64,000 nucleotides of DNA from Candidatus Flexifilum breve (GCA_016717205.1 JADKGC010000001.1:186001-250000); one strand, 5' to 3'. Shown: positions 16,473 through 26,067, counted from the first letter of the stretch. Notes: generated from the letters alone by a model not told the origin. Program-made: numbers and translations.

Positions 16473-18452
16473 CTACTCTGCAGCGGGCGCTTCCACTTTC
16501 CCCAGCACGTAGCGATTCATCCATTCGAGCATGGCGTCGTTCTGCGCGCGGCGCACCGCCGGGTCACCGACAATCGACCCTGCGTGCGGCGAATTGGGCA
16601 GACGCAGCATTTCCGCGACGCAGCCGTTCGCCTTGAGCGTGGTGTAGAATTGTTCCGACTGTTCTGCCGGGCAGCGCCAGTCATGTTCGCCCTGAATGAG
16701 CAGCGTCGGCGTGGTGCAGGTGTGCGCTGTCGTGATCGGCGAGCAGCGCGCGTAGATCTCCGGGATTTCGTGCGGCGCGCCGCCCAGTTCTTCGATAGCG
16801 AACCACGCGGAAATATCGCTCACGCCGTACATGCTGACCCAGTTGGTGACCGGGTTTTCCGGCACGGCGGCCTTGAAGCGCCGCGTATTGGCGACGATCC
16901 AGCACGAGAGGTTGCCGCCGCCCGACAAACCGAATACGCCGAGCTTATCCGGGTCGGCGTAGCCCTTCTCGATGGCGACATCCACGCCGCACATCAGATC
17001 TTTATAGTCGAGGTTGCCCCAATCGCCCTTGATGGCAGTCGAGAAGGCGTCGCCGTAGCCCGTCGAGGCGCGGTGATTGACCATGAGCACGGCGTAACCC
17101 GCGCCGCACAGCATTTGACTGTCGAAGTGGAAGGCATGTCCAAACGCGCCATGCGGGCCACCATGAATGTTGAGCGTCGTCGGGTATGGGGCTTCACCCT
17201 CCGGCGGCAGGTAAATCCAGCCTTCGACCTGCGTGCCATCGACGCCGGGGAACAACAAGTGCTCCACCGTCGGCAGCTTGACCGAATTGAGCCAGTCGTC
17301 GTTGATGCACGTCAACTGCCGCTCGTTGGAGCCGTCGGCATCCGCGCAGAACAGATCAATTGGGTGATTGAAGTTCGTCACAAGGTAGATCAGATGGCCG
17401 CCGCCAACGCCTTGCAGCGCGACTTCGCGGTCGCCCGTGAGCAGCGGGACGCAGTTTTCCGCGCCGTTCAACGCGACTTTATAGGTGGCGACCGTACCGC
17501 CCGTCTGGACGGTGCTGTAAGCCCACTCGCCATCCGGCGTTACGGGCACGCTCAACATCCGCGCCATAACCGGCATATCCGGCTGCAACCCGCCATCGAC
17601 GCCGACCGCGAGTCCCGCTGTGCGGCATTCTGGCGCGCCCCCGGCGAGGTCCAGCACCCACATATCCGCCTTGGAGCCGACAATCTTGCCGTGCGGCGTC
17701 CCAGTGAAGACGATGCGCTGACCATCCGGCAGCCACCCTGCGCTGTTGACCATGCCCCACGTATCGGTTAGCGATTGAATCTCGCCAGTTTCCAGCGTGA
17801 TCAGTTTGAGCCGCCCGAAGAACGACTTGTGCGTGTCCGGCACCATGCTCGACGAATACAGAATCTGCGTGCCATCCGGCGACCACTGCGGGTTGCTGTT
17901 CATCAGTTTATCGTCGGTCAGGCGGCGAGGTTTGGCGTCCGGCGCGTCAACATCCTGCACGTACAGCGACTGCACGACATCGTCGAGATATTCCATCCCG
18001 TCGAAGCGGTAGACGTGGCGCGTGACGCGGAACGGCTTGGTGAAGTCGCGCGGCTCTTCGATGGCGCTGGTGGTGAAGGCGATCTGCTTGCCATCCGGCG
18101 ACCACGCCGCCGGGCTGCCCACGCCCTGCTTCATCGAGGTGAGCGGCAGAGCTTCGCCGCCATCGACCGGGATGACGTACAACTGCGGTTTCTCGCCGCG
18201 CCCGGATAAGAACGCGATCCGCTTGCCATCGGGCGACCAGCGCGGGGCGCTGTCGCGGGCCGTGCCGCTGGTGAATTGGCGCGTTTCGCCCGTCGCCAGC
18301 GTCAGCATCCAAATCGCGCTGAATTCCTTCTCTTTTTCGGAATCGACATGGGTGATCGTATAGGCCACGCGTGCGCCATCGGGCGAAAGCTGCGCCTCCG
18401 TGATGAACTTCAAGCGAAACAGATCGGCGGGTTCGACCAGACGTTTGTCCAC
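16473..18452 (-). CDS. S9 family prolyl oligopeptidase/acylaminoacyl-peptidase
   Basis: A 659-residue serine peptidase. About residues 1-370 form a beta-propeller of PD40/WD40-like repeats (SPDGARVAYT, SPDGKRIAFLSG, SPDGKQIAFT, SPDGTQILYSS). The alpha/beta hydrolase domain follows, with oxyanion motif NIHGGPHGAFG, nucleophile Ser510 in FGLSGGGN, Asp591 in GEHDWRCP and His623 in SPHAGS. It should cleave short peptides, removing acylated or ordinary N-terminal residues. There is no signal peptide, so it acts on internal or imported peptides. The length suits the acylaminoacyl-peptidase branch. It lies in the same direction as the serine hydrolase upstream, 64 bases away. Confidence 0.92.
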   Translation of the reverse strand: MDKRLVEPADLFRLKFITEAQLSPDGARVAYTITHVDSEKEKEFSAIWMLTLATGETRQFTSGTARDSAPRWSPDGKRIAFLSGRGEKPQLYVIPVDGGEALPLTSMKQGVGSPAAWSPDGKQIAFTTSAIEEPRDFTKPFRVTRHVYRFDGMEYLDDVVQSLYVQDVDAPDAKPRRLTDDKLMNSNPQWSPDGTQILYSSSMVPDTHKSFFGRLKLITLETGEIQSLTDTWGMVNSAGWLPDGQRIVFTGTPHGKIVGSKADMWVLDLAGGAPECRTAGLAVGVDGGLQPDMPVMARMLSVPVTPDGEWAYSTVQTGGTVATYKVALNGAENCVPLLTGDREVALQGVGGGHLIYLVTNFNHPIDLFCADADGSNERQLTCINDDWLNSVKLPTVEHLLFPGVDGTQVEGWIYLPPEGEAPYPTTLNIHGGPHGAFGHAFHFDSQMLCGAGYAVLMVNHRASTGYGDAFSTAIKGDWGNLDYKDLMCGVDVAIEKGYADPDKLGVFGLSGGGNLSCWIVANTRRFKAAVPENPVTNWVSMYGVSDISAWFAIEELGGAPHEIPEIYARCSPITTAHTCTTPTLLIQGEHDWRCPAEQSEQFYTTLKANGCVAEMLRLPNSPHAGSIVGDPAVRRAQNDAMLEWMNRYVLGKVEAPAAE

Positions 18453-18516
18453 AGACAGATCTCCTTAAGCAAGCTTGACGACTTCGATTACGACTGAGGC
18501 CAGTGCCTGAGCCGTC

Positions 18517-20115
18517 TTAGGATGTGACTTTCGTGAAGCGCACGGCCACGCCGATCGAGACTGCGCCGGGCGTGAATGTGAGCAAGCCGACCGGGAACAC
18601 AAAGCGGTTCGCGTCGACCGGTCGGGCCGGCATTTCCACCCCGCCGAACAGGGGTGAGCTTACCAGCATCTGGTCGCCCTCCATGCGGATGATCAGCTTG
18701 GTGAGCGGGCTGTCGTACGTTCCGACAAAGTCCGTCCACTGCGTTGGGTCGGGCTGGAAGGTCGGGTCAATCGGCAGGCGATCCAGCGTGACGGAATGCC
18801 CCGGCACCACGACCACGCTCACCGCCTCGGCAGGCGCGTCACCGCTCTGCGTGAAGCTGACGGCCATGTGCGTGCCATCCGGCACCTGCGCGAGGTACAA
18901 ATCCGGGCGCGCGGCGTGCAGCGGCAGGGGCTGTCCCTGCCAGACGAGCGAGAGCGTGTCCCCGTCGCGGGTAATGTCCGCTGCGCCCGAGTTCGCGCCG
19001 ACATACGTCCCCACGTAGTGATCCCAGCGCGTGCGATCCGGTTCGATCACCGGGACAGGTTCGGGTTCGGGCAGGTCGAGCAGCGCGTCGAGGATGTAGT
19101 AGAGGATCTTCTCCTCCTGCTTGCCCCACAGCGCCGCATTATTGGCCAGCATGATGACCGCCGTGCCCGTCTCCGGCACAAAGTCGAAGCCGCTGGCGAA
19201 ACTACTGATGCGCCCGCCATGCCCCACAACGCGCACGCCCCGATAGTTGTGCGACGAGAGGGTCAGGCCGTAGCCGTCATCGGTCAGCGACGGGAATTTA
19301 GCGTGCGGCGCGTGCATCTCCGCGACCAGTTCCGGCGCGAGCACCTGTCGATCCCCAAACTTGCCGCCGTTCAGGTGCATGATGGCAAAATTCGCCAAGT
19401 CCAGCACCGTCGACATGGCGAAGCCGGACGGGTAGTGCATGGTGTTGTCCGCGTAGTGATGATCGACGGACAGGTTGCCCTGCGCATCCATGTTGTGCGA
19501 CTGTGCCAACGGATAGGTCATGGCGATGGTCGGGTCGAAGGTGGTGCGCTTCATCTCCAGCGGATCGAAGACTAGTTCCTGCATCAACTGGGTGTAGGTC
19601 TTGCCGCTCACCAGCTCGGCGATGTAGCCCGCGAGGTTGATGCCGGGGTTGCTGTACGACCACATTTTGCCAACCGGAGCGATCAGCGGGTAAGTCGCAA
19701 TGTCTTTGTAGACGCTTTCGCGCAGGCCAGCGGCTTCGCGCGACCCGTAGTGTTCGGCGGCGGTCGGCAGCGCGGCGGTGTGTGTGAGCAGTTTGCGCAG
19801 CGTCACCTGACTGATCGCGCCGGGAACGCTCAACTGCAAATCGGGCAGCACCTCGTCAATCGGCGTATCGAGTTCGAGCTGCCCCGCCGAGACCATGCTC
19901 ATGATCGCCGTGGAGGTCAGCGGCTTGGTCGTCGAGCCGATGCGGAAGATCGTCCCCGGCGTAACCGGGAGTCCGCCCTCTTCGATGCTCGTCACGCCAA
20001 AGCCGCGCGCGTAAATCAACTGGCGCTCATGGACGATGGCCAGCGCCACCCCGGGGACTTTCGCGCTTTCCATCGCCGCGGCGACCAGCGCTTCCAGTTC
20101 GATCAAATTCAGCAT
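18517..20115 (-). CDS. serine hydrolase, beta-lactamase/D-aminopeptidase family (class C fold) 1
   Basis: About 532 residues, with a class-C beta-lactamase-type domain (about 1-350) and a C-terminal lipocalin-like extension. With the start chosen here, the nucleophile is Ser61 in IGSTTKPL (SxxK) and the tyrosine Tyr154 in WSYSNPG (YxN). The frame opens nine codons earlier (20142), but only the ATG at 20115 has a plausible site (GACGAGG), and family members start about here. No signal peptide is visible. Relatives include D-aminopeptidases, esterases and D,D-peptidases, so peptide or amide hydrolysis in the cytoplasm is more likely than antibiotic resistance. It is transcribed divergently from the GNAT-M81 operon across a region with an operator motif. 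Confidence 0.88.
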   Translation of the reverse strand: MLNLIELEALVAAAMESAKVPGVALAIVHERQLIYARGFGVTSIEEGGLPVTPGTIFRIGSTTKPLTSTAIMSMVSAGQLELDTPIDEVLPDLQLSVPGAISQVTLRKLLTHTAALPTAAEHYGSREAAGLRESVYKDIATYPLIAPVGKMWSYSNPGINLAGYIAELVSGKTYTQLMQELVFDPLEMKRTTFDPTIAMTYPLAQSHNMDAQGNLSVDHHYADNTMHYPSGFAMSTVLDLANFAIMHLNGGKFGDRQVLAPELVAEMHAPHAKFPSLTDDGYGLTLSSHNYRGVRVVGHGGRISSFASGFDFVPETGTAVIMLANNAALWGKQEEKILYYILDALLDLPEPEPVPVIEPDRTRWDHYVGTYVGANSGAADITRDGDTLSLVWQGQPLPLHAARPDLYLAQVPDGTHMAVSFTQSGDAPAEAVSVVVVPGHSVTLDRLPIDPTFQPDPTQWTDFVGTYDSPLTKLIIRMEGDQMLVSSPLFGGVEMPARPVDANRFVFPVGLLTFTPGAVSIGVAVRFTKVTS

Positions 20116-20199
20116 GACAGCCTCGTCAAAAACCAGCGCCATTAAGTCGAAAAAATCGGCCTCGTTGCAGGCCAGAACGCCGGACAGTCTAACATAGAA

Positions 20200-20238
20200 G
20201 CAATGTTTTGTGCAAACAACTTCGAAACTTGCACAAAG
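20200..20238. promoter_or_regulatory. candidate operator 2, inverted pair
   Basis: 20200-20216 reads GCAATGTTTTGTGCAAA, identical to the site at the racemase promoter. After 11 bases the inverted half CTTGCACAAAG follows at 20228-20238, about two helical turns apart. It lies between the divergent serine hydrolase and the GNAT-M81 operon and overlaps the -35 of the latter. Confidence 0.65.
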
Positions 20239-20257
20239 ATGGTCTAGTGCTTATAGT
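20229..20257 (+). promoter_or_regulatory. candidate promoter of the GNAT-M81-serine hydrolase operon
   Basis: TTGCAC and TATAGT are separated by exactly 17 bases. The -35 box is part of the inverted operator half at 20228-20238, suggesting repression by steric block. Confidence 0.6.
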
Positions 20258-20324
20258 AATGCACCATCGAGATTAGCAAAGGACCGCCATCCAGCGCGGC
20301 AGCAACCTGTCTGTGGAAGAGCGC

Positions 20325-21125
20325 ATGATCGAAATTCATGTCTTGCATACGATTCCTGAGTTGGAAGCGGCAGTTGATTTGGAACTCGCCGTATGGGGAC
20401 TCAATCCGCGCCACGCCGTCCCCTCGGCGCTCATGCATGTGCTCGCGCTGCGCGGTGGGCTGGTGCTCGGCGCGTACGACGACACGCGCATGGTCGGCAT
20501 GCTCTTGTCGCTGCCCGGGCAGGATGGCGCGGAGTGGCTGCTCTGGTCACACATGACCGGCGTGCACCCGGCGTATCAGGGGCGCGGCATTGGTCTGGCG
20601 CTCAAGCGCTACCAGCGTGACTGGGCCCTCGAACATGGCTACCGCAAAATCGGCTGGACGGTCGATCCGCTGCAGCGCGGCAACGCACATTTCAATTTTC
20701 ACCTGCTCGGGCAGGACGCCGCCCTGACCGCCTGCACCTACCACGTCGACTTCTACGGCGAGATGGACGACGACATCAACCGGGGCATCCCGTCGGATCG
20801 CATCGAGGCCATGTGGCATATCGATCAGCCGTGTTTGCACACCCCGATCCCCGGCGACGCACCGCCGCTGCTCAGCATCGACGCTGATCTGCGCCCGGTG
20901 CCGACCAGCGCCGCCCCGGATTGGCAAGCGCCTGCCTACACCGTCGCCCTACCCCGCAGCTTGGACGCCATCCGCAAAACGGTGCCGGACGGCGTGCTCC
21001 TGTGGCGTCTGGCCGTGCGGGAGGCGCTGCAAGCGCCCTTAGCGCACGGCTACCGGATCGCCGATTTCATTTCGACTTCCCGCCTGAATGCCTATGTCTT
21101 GACCCGCCCAGGAGATGCCGTATGA
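20325..21125 (+). CDS. GNAT-family N-acyltransferase (COG3375-like)
   Basis: A 266-residue acyl-CoA-dependent transferase. The acyl-CoA pocket motif is HPAYQGRGIGLALKRYQRDW, followed by IGWTVDPLQRGNAHFNFHLLG, which resembles COG3375 predicted acetyltransferases. The C-terminal 90 residues are an added domain of unknown role. GNAT enzymes are found beside N-succinylamino-acid racemases in some bacteria, where they succinylate D-amino acids; that role fits here but is inference. The frame opens at a GTG (20313), but the ATG at 20325 follows GAAGAG and fits the fold. Its stop overlaps the M81 start (ATGA), so the two are translationally coupled. Confidence 0.75.
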   Translation: MIEIHVLHTIPELEAAVDLELAVWGLNPRHAVPSALMHVLALRGGLVLGAYDDTRMVGMLLSLPGQDGAEWLLWSHMTGVHPAYQGRGIGLALKRYQRDWALEHGYRKIGWTVDPLQRGNAHFNFHLLGQDAALTACTYHVDFYGEMDDDINRGIPSDRIEAMWHIDQPCLHTPIPGDAPPLLSIDADLRPVPTSAAPDWQAPAYTVALPRSLDAIRKTVPDGVLLWRLAVREALQAPLAHGYRIADFISTSRLNAYVLTRPGDAV

Positions 21126-22582
21126 AACTGTTCACCGCCAGCCTGTCCACCGAAACGAATACCTTTTCGCCCATTCCGACCGGACTCAAAAGCTTCGCCA
21201 TCACCCGCAAGGGCGATTACAGCACCTACCCGCCGTTCGCCGATTCCCCGGTCGCCTTCTGGAAAAAGATGGCCACTGAGCGCGGCTGGCAAACCGTCGA
21301 AAGTGTCATTGCGGCGGCGGAACCTGCGGGGCGCACGCTCAAGTTTGTGTATGAACAGTACCGCGACGAGATTCTCGCTGATCTGCAAGCCGCGCTGCCC
21401 GTCGACCTCGTGCTGCTCGACCTGCACGGCGCCATGGTCGCCGACGGCTACGACGACTGCGAAGGCGATTTGATCGACGGCGTGCGCCGCATTGTGGGGT
21501 CGAACGTGCCGATTGGCGTGGAACTGGATCTGCACTGCCACATCACGCCGCTGATGGTGGAACAGGCGACGGTCATCATCGCCTACAAGGAATACCCGCA
21601 TACCGATGTGTTTGACCGCGCGGTCGAACTGTTCAACATCACGGCGGATGCCGCCGCGGGCAAGGTCAAGCCGACCATGGCGACCTTCGACTGCCGCATG
21701 ATCAGCCTGTACTACCCGACGCAGGAACCCGCCAAGAGCTTTGTCGAACGCATGAAGCAGCTTGAAAAAGAGCCGGGCGTGCTGAGTGTGTCGCTCGGGC
21801 ACGGCTTCCCGTGGGGCGATGTCGCCGAAGTCGGCACCAAGACGCTGGTCGTCACCGACAATGACCCCGGCAAAGCGCAGGCGCTCGCCACTGAACTCGG
21901 GCGCGACTTCTACGCCATGCGCGACCGCGTAACACCCAAATTTCATACGATTGACAGCGGCCTCGACGCGGCGCTCGCCGTCACCGGATCGCCCGTGGTG
22001 ATCGCTGACGTGTCGGATAACCCCGGCGGCGGCGCGCCCGGCGACTCGACGTTTATTCTCCAGCGCATGCTCGAACGCGGCATCACCAATGCGGCGGTCG
22101 GCTGCATCTACGATCCGATTGCCGTGGCGCTGGCCTTTGAAGCGGGCGTCGGCGCGCACTTTGAGCTGCGCCTCGGCGGCAAAATGGGGCGCATGTCGGG
22201 TCAGGCGCTCGATCTCATGGTCACAGTGACCGCGCTCAAGCCGCAAGCCATCCAGCACTTCGGCACCGCGCCCAACGAGATGATCATGCCGCTCGGTGAC
22301 AGCGTCGCCGTCCATACGGCGGGCATCGACATTGTCCTGTACTCGAACCGTACGCAGACCTTCAGCCCGGAAGTCTTCACGAATGTCGGCATCGACCCGG
22401 CTTCACGGCGCATCCTCGTCGTCAAATCGACGCAGCACTTCTACGCGCGTTTCGCCCCGATCGCGTCACAGGTCATTTATGTGAGCGCCCCGGGGACAAC
22501 CGCGCCGGATTTCAAATCGATCCCGTACGAGATTGCCAGCAAAAACCGCTATCCGATGATCGACAATCCGTTGGGAGTGTAA
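21122..22582 (+). CDS. M81 family metallopeptidase (MlrC-like)
   Basis: A 486-residue protein of the MlrC family (DUF1485 plus MlrC C-terminal domain). Motifs are LSTETNTFSPIPTG at the N-terminus, LLDLHGAMVADGY, GVELDLHCHIT and YKEYPHTDVFDRA, the candidate zinc-binding stretches, and VIADVSDNPGGGAPGD in the second half. MlrC of microcystin degraders hydrolyses linear peptides containing unusual amino acids. The true start is the ATG at 21122, overlapping the acyltransferase stop; the open frame extends much further upstream but is antiparallel to real coding there. It is cytoplasmic. The next gene begins three bases after its stop. Confidence 0.9.
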   Translation: MKLFTASLSTETNTFSPIPTGLKSFAITRKGDYSTYPPFADSPVAFWKKMATERGWQTVESVIAAAEPAGRTLKFVYEQYRDEILADLQAALPVDLVLLDLHGAMVADGYDDCEGDLIDGVRRIVGSNVPIGVELDLHCHITPLMVEQATVIIAYKEYPHTDVFDRAVELFNITADAAAGKVKPTMATFDCRMISLYYPTQEPAKSFVERMKQLEKEPGVLSVSLGHGFPWGDVAEVGTKTLVVTDNDPGKAQALATELGRDFYAMRDRVTPKFHTIDSGLDAALAVTGSPVVIADVSDNPGGGAPGDSTFILQRMLERGITNAAVGCIYDPIAVALAFEAGVGAHFELRLGGKMGRMSGQALDLMVTVTALKPQAIQHFGTAPNEMIMPLGDSVAVHTAGIDIVLYSNRTQTFSPEVFTNVGIDPASRRILVVKSTQHFYARFAPIASQVIYVSAPGTTAPDFKSIPYEIASKNRYPMIDNPLGV

Positions 22583-22585
22583 GAC

Positions 22586-24046
22586 ATGGTCAGCATCGAA
22601 CAAGCCCGGGAACAGCTCGCCAGTATCGACGCGTGGGTACAATCCGAAATTGATGCCGGGCACACCCCGGCGGCGGCGGTCGGCATTATCGTGAATGGTG
22701 AAGTGGTCTTCAAAGGCGGCTTTGGTCTGCGTGACCGCGAGCGCGGTCTGCCCGTCGACTCGGATACCGTGTTCGCCATCGGCTCCTGCTCCAAAGCATT
22801 CACGGCGTTGGGCATCGGGCTGCTGGTCGATGACGGCAAAACGACATGGGATGCGCGCATCCGCGATGTGATCCCCGAATTTCGCCTGTACGACCCCATC
22901 GCGACCGAACTGAGCACCTTCCGCGACCTGCTGTCACACCGCACGGGGCTACCGCGCCACGACGCGATGTGGTACGGCTCCACCGACACCCGCGAAGGCA
23001 TGATCGCGCGGCTGCGTCATCTCAAACCGACGGCAACTTTCCGCGAACGCTTCCAGTATCAAAACCTGATGTTCATGACGGCGGGGTATGCGGCGGGTAA
23101 AATCGCCGGGATGTCGTGGGAAGATCTCACGCAAACCCGCATCCTCGACCCACTGGGCATGAAGCGCAGCACCTTCACCGTCAGCCACATGGAGGCTGAC
23201 GCGAACGCTGCCCGCCCGTACAGCTACCGCAACGGCGGCTTTGAGCTGGTTCCCTACCGCAACCTCGACGCGCTGGCTCCCGCCGGATCGATCAACTCCA
23301 ACATCGACGACCTGATCCCGTGGCTGCGCTTGAACATGCAGGGCGATGAGACGATCATCAAAGACGCGACCCGACGGGAATTGTTCCAACCGCACACCGT
23401 CATCCCTGATTCGCCGATGTTCCCGTGGTACGGCAGTTCGGAGATCACGCATACCACCTACGCGCTTGGTTGGGCAGCTTCGACGTATCGTGGTCACACG
23501 ATGATCCGCCACAACGGCGGCATTGACGGCTTCAATTCGTCAATCGCCTTCCTGCCGCACGAGGGCATCGGCGTGATCGTGCTGTGCAACACGCAGGAAC
23601 GCGAACCCGCGGGCGTGACCATGTTCGGCATTGTGGATCGTCTGCTCGGGCTCGAACCGCTTCCGTGGTGGGATCGCTTTGAACAGGTCGCCGAGATGGG
23701 GCGTAAGCAGCTCGCGGAACACAAGCAGAAGCTGATCGCGGAACGGCACGCAGACGCCAAGGCCTCGCATCCGCTGGCCGACTACGCCGGGACGTATCAT
23801 CACCCCGGTTACGGAGACATGGTGATCACGCTGGACGGTGACAAGCTCGGCGCGGTCTACGGCGGGCTGACGCTGCACCTCACGCCGCATCACTACGATC
23901 ATTTTATGGTCGAGGTCGACAACGAGCCAGATCTGTTCTTTGTAAGCAGCTTCTTCAGCGACGAATGGGGCAATATTCAGCGCTTCACCTGCCAGCTCGA
24001 ACCGGCGCTCGAAGCGACGGAATTTACGCGTGTCGTTGAGAAATAA
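22586..24046 (+). CDS. serine hydrolase, beta-lactamase family (class C fold) 2
   Basis: A 486-residue hydrolase with nucleophile Ser67 and Lys70 in AIGSCSKAF, Tyr158 in FQYQN, and a C-terminal DUF3471-like beta domain from about residue 385. It lacks a signal peptide. The layout and motif positions are almost the same as in the hydrolase at 28822, so the two are paralogues (for example both read GLPRHD and MWY around residue 121-130). It is the third gene of an operon with the GNAT and M81 genes, which supports a cytosolic role on peptides or acylated amino acids. Confidence 0.9.
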   Translation: MVSIEQAREQLASIDAWVQSEIDAGHTPAAAVGIIVNGEVVFKGGFGLRDRERGLPVDSDTVFAIGSCSKAFTALGIGLLVDDGKTTWDARIRDVIPEFRLYDPIATELSTFRDLLSHRTGLPRHDAMWYGSTDTREGMIARLRHLKPTATFRERFQYQNLMFMTAGYAAGKIAGMSWEDLTQTRILDPLGMKRSTFTVSHMEADANAARPYSYRNGGFELVPYRNLDALAPAGSINSNIDDLIPWLRLNMQGDETIIKDATRRELFQPHTVIPDSPMFPWYGSSEITHTTYALGWAASTYRGHTMIRHNGGIDGFNSSIAFLPHEGIGVIVLCNTQEREPAGVTMFGIVDRLLGLEPLPWWDRFEQVAEMGRKQLAEHKQKLIAERHADAKASHPLADYAGTYHHPGYGDMVITLDGDKLGAVYGGLTLHLTPHHYDHFMVEVDNEPDLFFVSSFFSDEWGNIQRFTCQLEPALEATEFTRVVEK

Positions 24047-24074
24047 GCGTAATTTATCTACAACAGACGATAAA

Positions 24075-24145
24075 GTAGGGGCGCACCTGTGTGTGCGCCC
24101 GAGACGAGCAGACACACATCGGTCGCCCCTCCCTGAATTCGGAGG
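24075..24145. repeat. GTAGGGGC-type intergenic repeat, copy 2
   Basis: Starts GTAGGGGCGCACCTGTGTG, has the inverted counterpart CAGACACACATCGGTCGCCCC, and ends with CTCCCTGAATTCGGAGG, a word shared with the long repeats near 16230 and 55640. It lies between convergent operons. Confidence 0.65.
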
Positions 24146-24159
24146 CGTGGGGCTAGTCG

Positions 24160-25077
24160 CTACTTATTGACCAGATTCGGGTCAAGCGCGTCGCGGACGG
24201 CGTCGCCGACGATGTTGAGCGCCAGCACCACCACCGTAATCACCAGACCGGGGAACAGCGAAATCCACCATGCGTTGCGCATGTAGCTGCGTCCGCCCGC
24301 GAGCAGCGCGCCCCATTCCGGGGTCGGCGGGCGCACCCCCAGACCGAGGAAACTCAGACTCGCCCCCGTGACAATCGCGCCGGAGAAACTGAGCGTTGCG
24401 ACCACAATCAATGAGCCGAGAATGTTCGGGAAGATGTGCTGCGTCATGATGCGCAGCGGCGACGCCCCAACGCTGTGCGCGGCGATCACGTATTCCGCAT
24501 TCTGGAGCGAGAGCGTCACCCCACGGGTGAGGCGGGCATAAGTCGGCAGGGAAAAAACCGCAATCGCGATGATCACGTTGGTCACGCTAGAACCGAGCAG
24601 GCCGACGAGCCAGATCACGAGGATGAGACCGGGAAACGCGAGGATCAAGTCCATGAAGCGCATGATCACATTGTCGACCTTGCCGCCTGCAAACCCGGAG
24701 AGCAGCCCGAGCGGCACGCCGATCACCACCGCGAGCAGCACCGACATGAAGCCGATTTGCAGCGAAATCTGCCCGCCGTAGAGCACGCGGGTGAGGATAT
24801 CGCGTCCCAGTTCATCCGTGCCCATCGGATTCAGCGCGGACGGCGGCAGCAGGCGATTCGGCGCATCCCGTCCCACCGGATCGCTGGTGGTTAGCAGGGG
24901 CGCAGCGGCGCACACCACCACAATCAAGGCGATCACGCCCACGGCCACCAGCGCAAAGCGGTTGCGCAGGAAATGGCGCACCGATTTGGCGTACGGGTTT
25001 TCACGCCGCCGCGGTCGACGCGGTTGGAGCGCGGCAATGCCGGGAGCCGAAGCGGTTTGGTCTTCCATCACAGTCAC
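24160..25077 (-). CDS. dipeptide/oligopeptide ABC transporter permease, DppC-like (set A)
   Basis: A 305-residue inner-membrane permease with the short cytoplasmic N-terminal region and OppC_N segment of this family, then the BPD_transp_1 domain (about 100-300). LNPMGTDELGRDILTRVLYGG is the hallmark of DppC/OppC; the EAA loop contains GASPLRIMTQHIFPN, which docks the ATPase. Five to six membrane segments are visible. It follows the DppB-like gene by four bases. No ATPase gene accompanies the set, so shared OppD/OppF proteins must drive it. Confidence 0.93.
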   Translation of the reverse strand: MTVMEDQTASAPGIAALQPRRPRRRENPYAKSVRHFLRNRFALVAVGVIALIVVVCAAAPLLTTSDPVGRDAPNRLLPPSALNPMGTDELGRDILTRVLYGGQISLQIGFMSVLLAVVIGVPLGLLSGFAGGKVDNVIMRFMDLILAFPGLILVIWLVGLLGSSVTNVIIAIAVFSLPTYARLTRGVTLSLQNAEYVIAAHSVGASPLRIMTQHIFPNILGSLIVVATLSFSGAIVTGASLSFLGLGVRPPTPEWGALLAGGRSYMRNAWWISLFPGLVITVVVLALNIVGDAVRDALDPNLVNK

Positions 25078-25081
25078 CGAT

Positions 25082-26005
25082 CTAGTTGAAGCGAATGCGC
25101 GGATCGATATACGTGTAGATCACGTCGACGAGCAAATTGACGAACACAAACGCGACCGCCACCAACAGCACTGTCCCCTGAATCATCGGATAGTCACGGT
25201 CGAGGATAGCCTGAATCGACAGGCGACCAACCCCCGGCAGCCCAAAGATGCTCTCCGTGATGACCGCCCCGCCGAGTAAGCTGCCCATCGACAAGCCGAC
25301 GACCGTAATCACCGGGATTAGCGTGTTGCGCAGCGCATGCACGAACACGACGCGTCGTTCGACCAGCCCTTTGGAGCGCGCGGTCTGCACATAAGGTGCG
25401 GAGAGCGCTTCCAGCATGTTGGCGCGCGTCAGCCGAGCGATGAACGCTGCCTCGCCAATCGAGAGTGTAGTCACAGGCAGCACGAAATGCTGCCATGTCT
25501 CCGCGCCCTGCACGGGGAGCATACGCCACGCGACCGCGAACAGCAGGATCAACATCGTGCCGAGCCAGAAGGTCGGGATGGAGTAGAAGAACACTACGAA
25601 GACAATGCTGACTTTGTCGATCCATGTGCCGTGTTTGACCGCGGTCAGCACGCCGACACCGAGGCCCATCGCCGTGCCGATCCCGACGCTCAGGAACGTG
25701 AGCAGTAGCGTGAAGGGGAACGCTTTGAGGATAACGCCGAAGACGGGTTCGCCAAACTTGACCGAGCGTCCGAGGTCGCCTTGCACAGCGCGGACCATGA
25801 ACAGCGCTAACTGCTCCAGAATCGGACGATCGAGGCCGAGGTTTTCGCGAATCTGGGCAATCAGTTCCGGCGAGGCGCGGTCGCCCGCGAGGACTACCGC
25901 CGGGTCACCGGGCAGCGCGACGCGCAGCATAATGAAGACCACTGCCATGATCGTGAACACTAAGCCGATGGCAATCAACGTGCGCCGCAGCAGATATTGA
26001 TACAT
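25082..26005 (-). CDS. dipeptide/oligopeptide ABC transporter permease, DppB-like (set A)
   Basis: A 307-residue membrane permease. The N-terminal helix ends in the family motif RVALPGDPAVVLAG, and the EAA loop is in RSKGLVERRVVFVHALRN. The end IYTYIDPRIRFN is the conserved DppB terminus. It forms the heterodimeric channel with the DppC-like protein just downstream. The operon order on the minus strand is binding protein, DppB, DppC. Confidence 0.93.
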   Translation of the reverse strand: MYQYLLRRTLIAIGLVFTIMAVVFIMLRVALPGDPAVVLAGDRASPELIAQIRENLGLDRPILEQLALFMVRAVQGDLGRSVKFGEPVFGVILKAFPFTLLLTFLSVGIGTAMGLGVGVLTAVKHGTWIDKVSIVFVVFFYSIPTFWLGTMLILLFAVAWRMLPVQGAETWQHFVLPVTTLSIGEAAFIARLTRANMLEALSAPYVQTARSKGLVERRVVFVHALRNTLIPVITVVGLSMGSLLGGAVITESIFGLPGVGRLSIQAILDRDYPMIQGTVLLVAVAFVFVNLLVDVIYTYIDPRIRFN

Positions 26006-26067
26006 AGGCTGTCGTCCTCAAGCGGCTGGGCAGGAGCGACATCCGCCCCTGCCCAACCGCGCATGCA

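Noticed and set aside
20921..21121. N-terminal extension of the M81 peptidase
   Set aside because: These 67 codons overlap the GNAT gene in another frame, and the M81 family starts at MKLFTASLSTETNTF, which has a coupled ATGA start.
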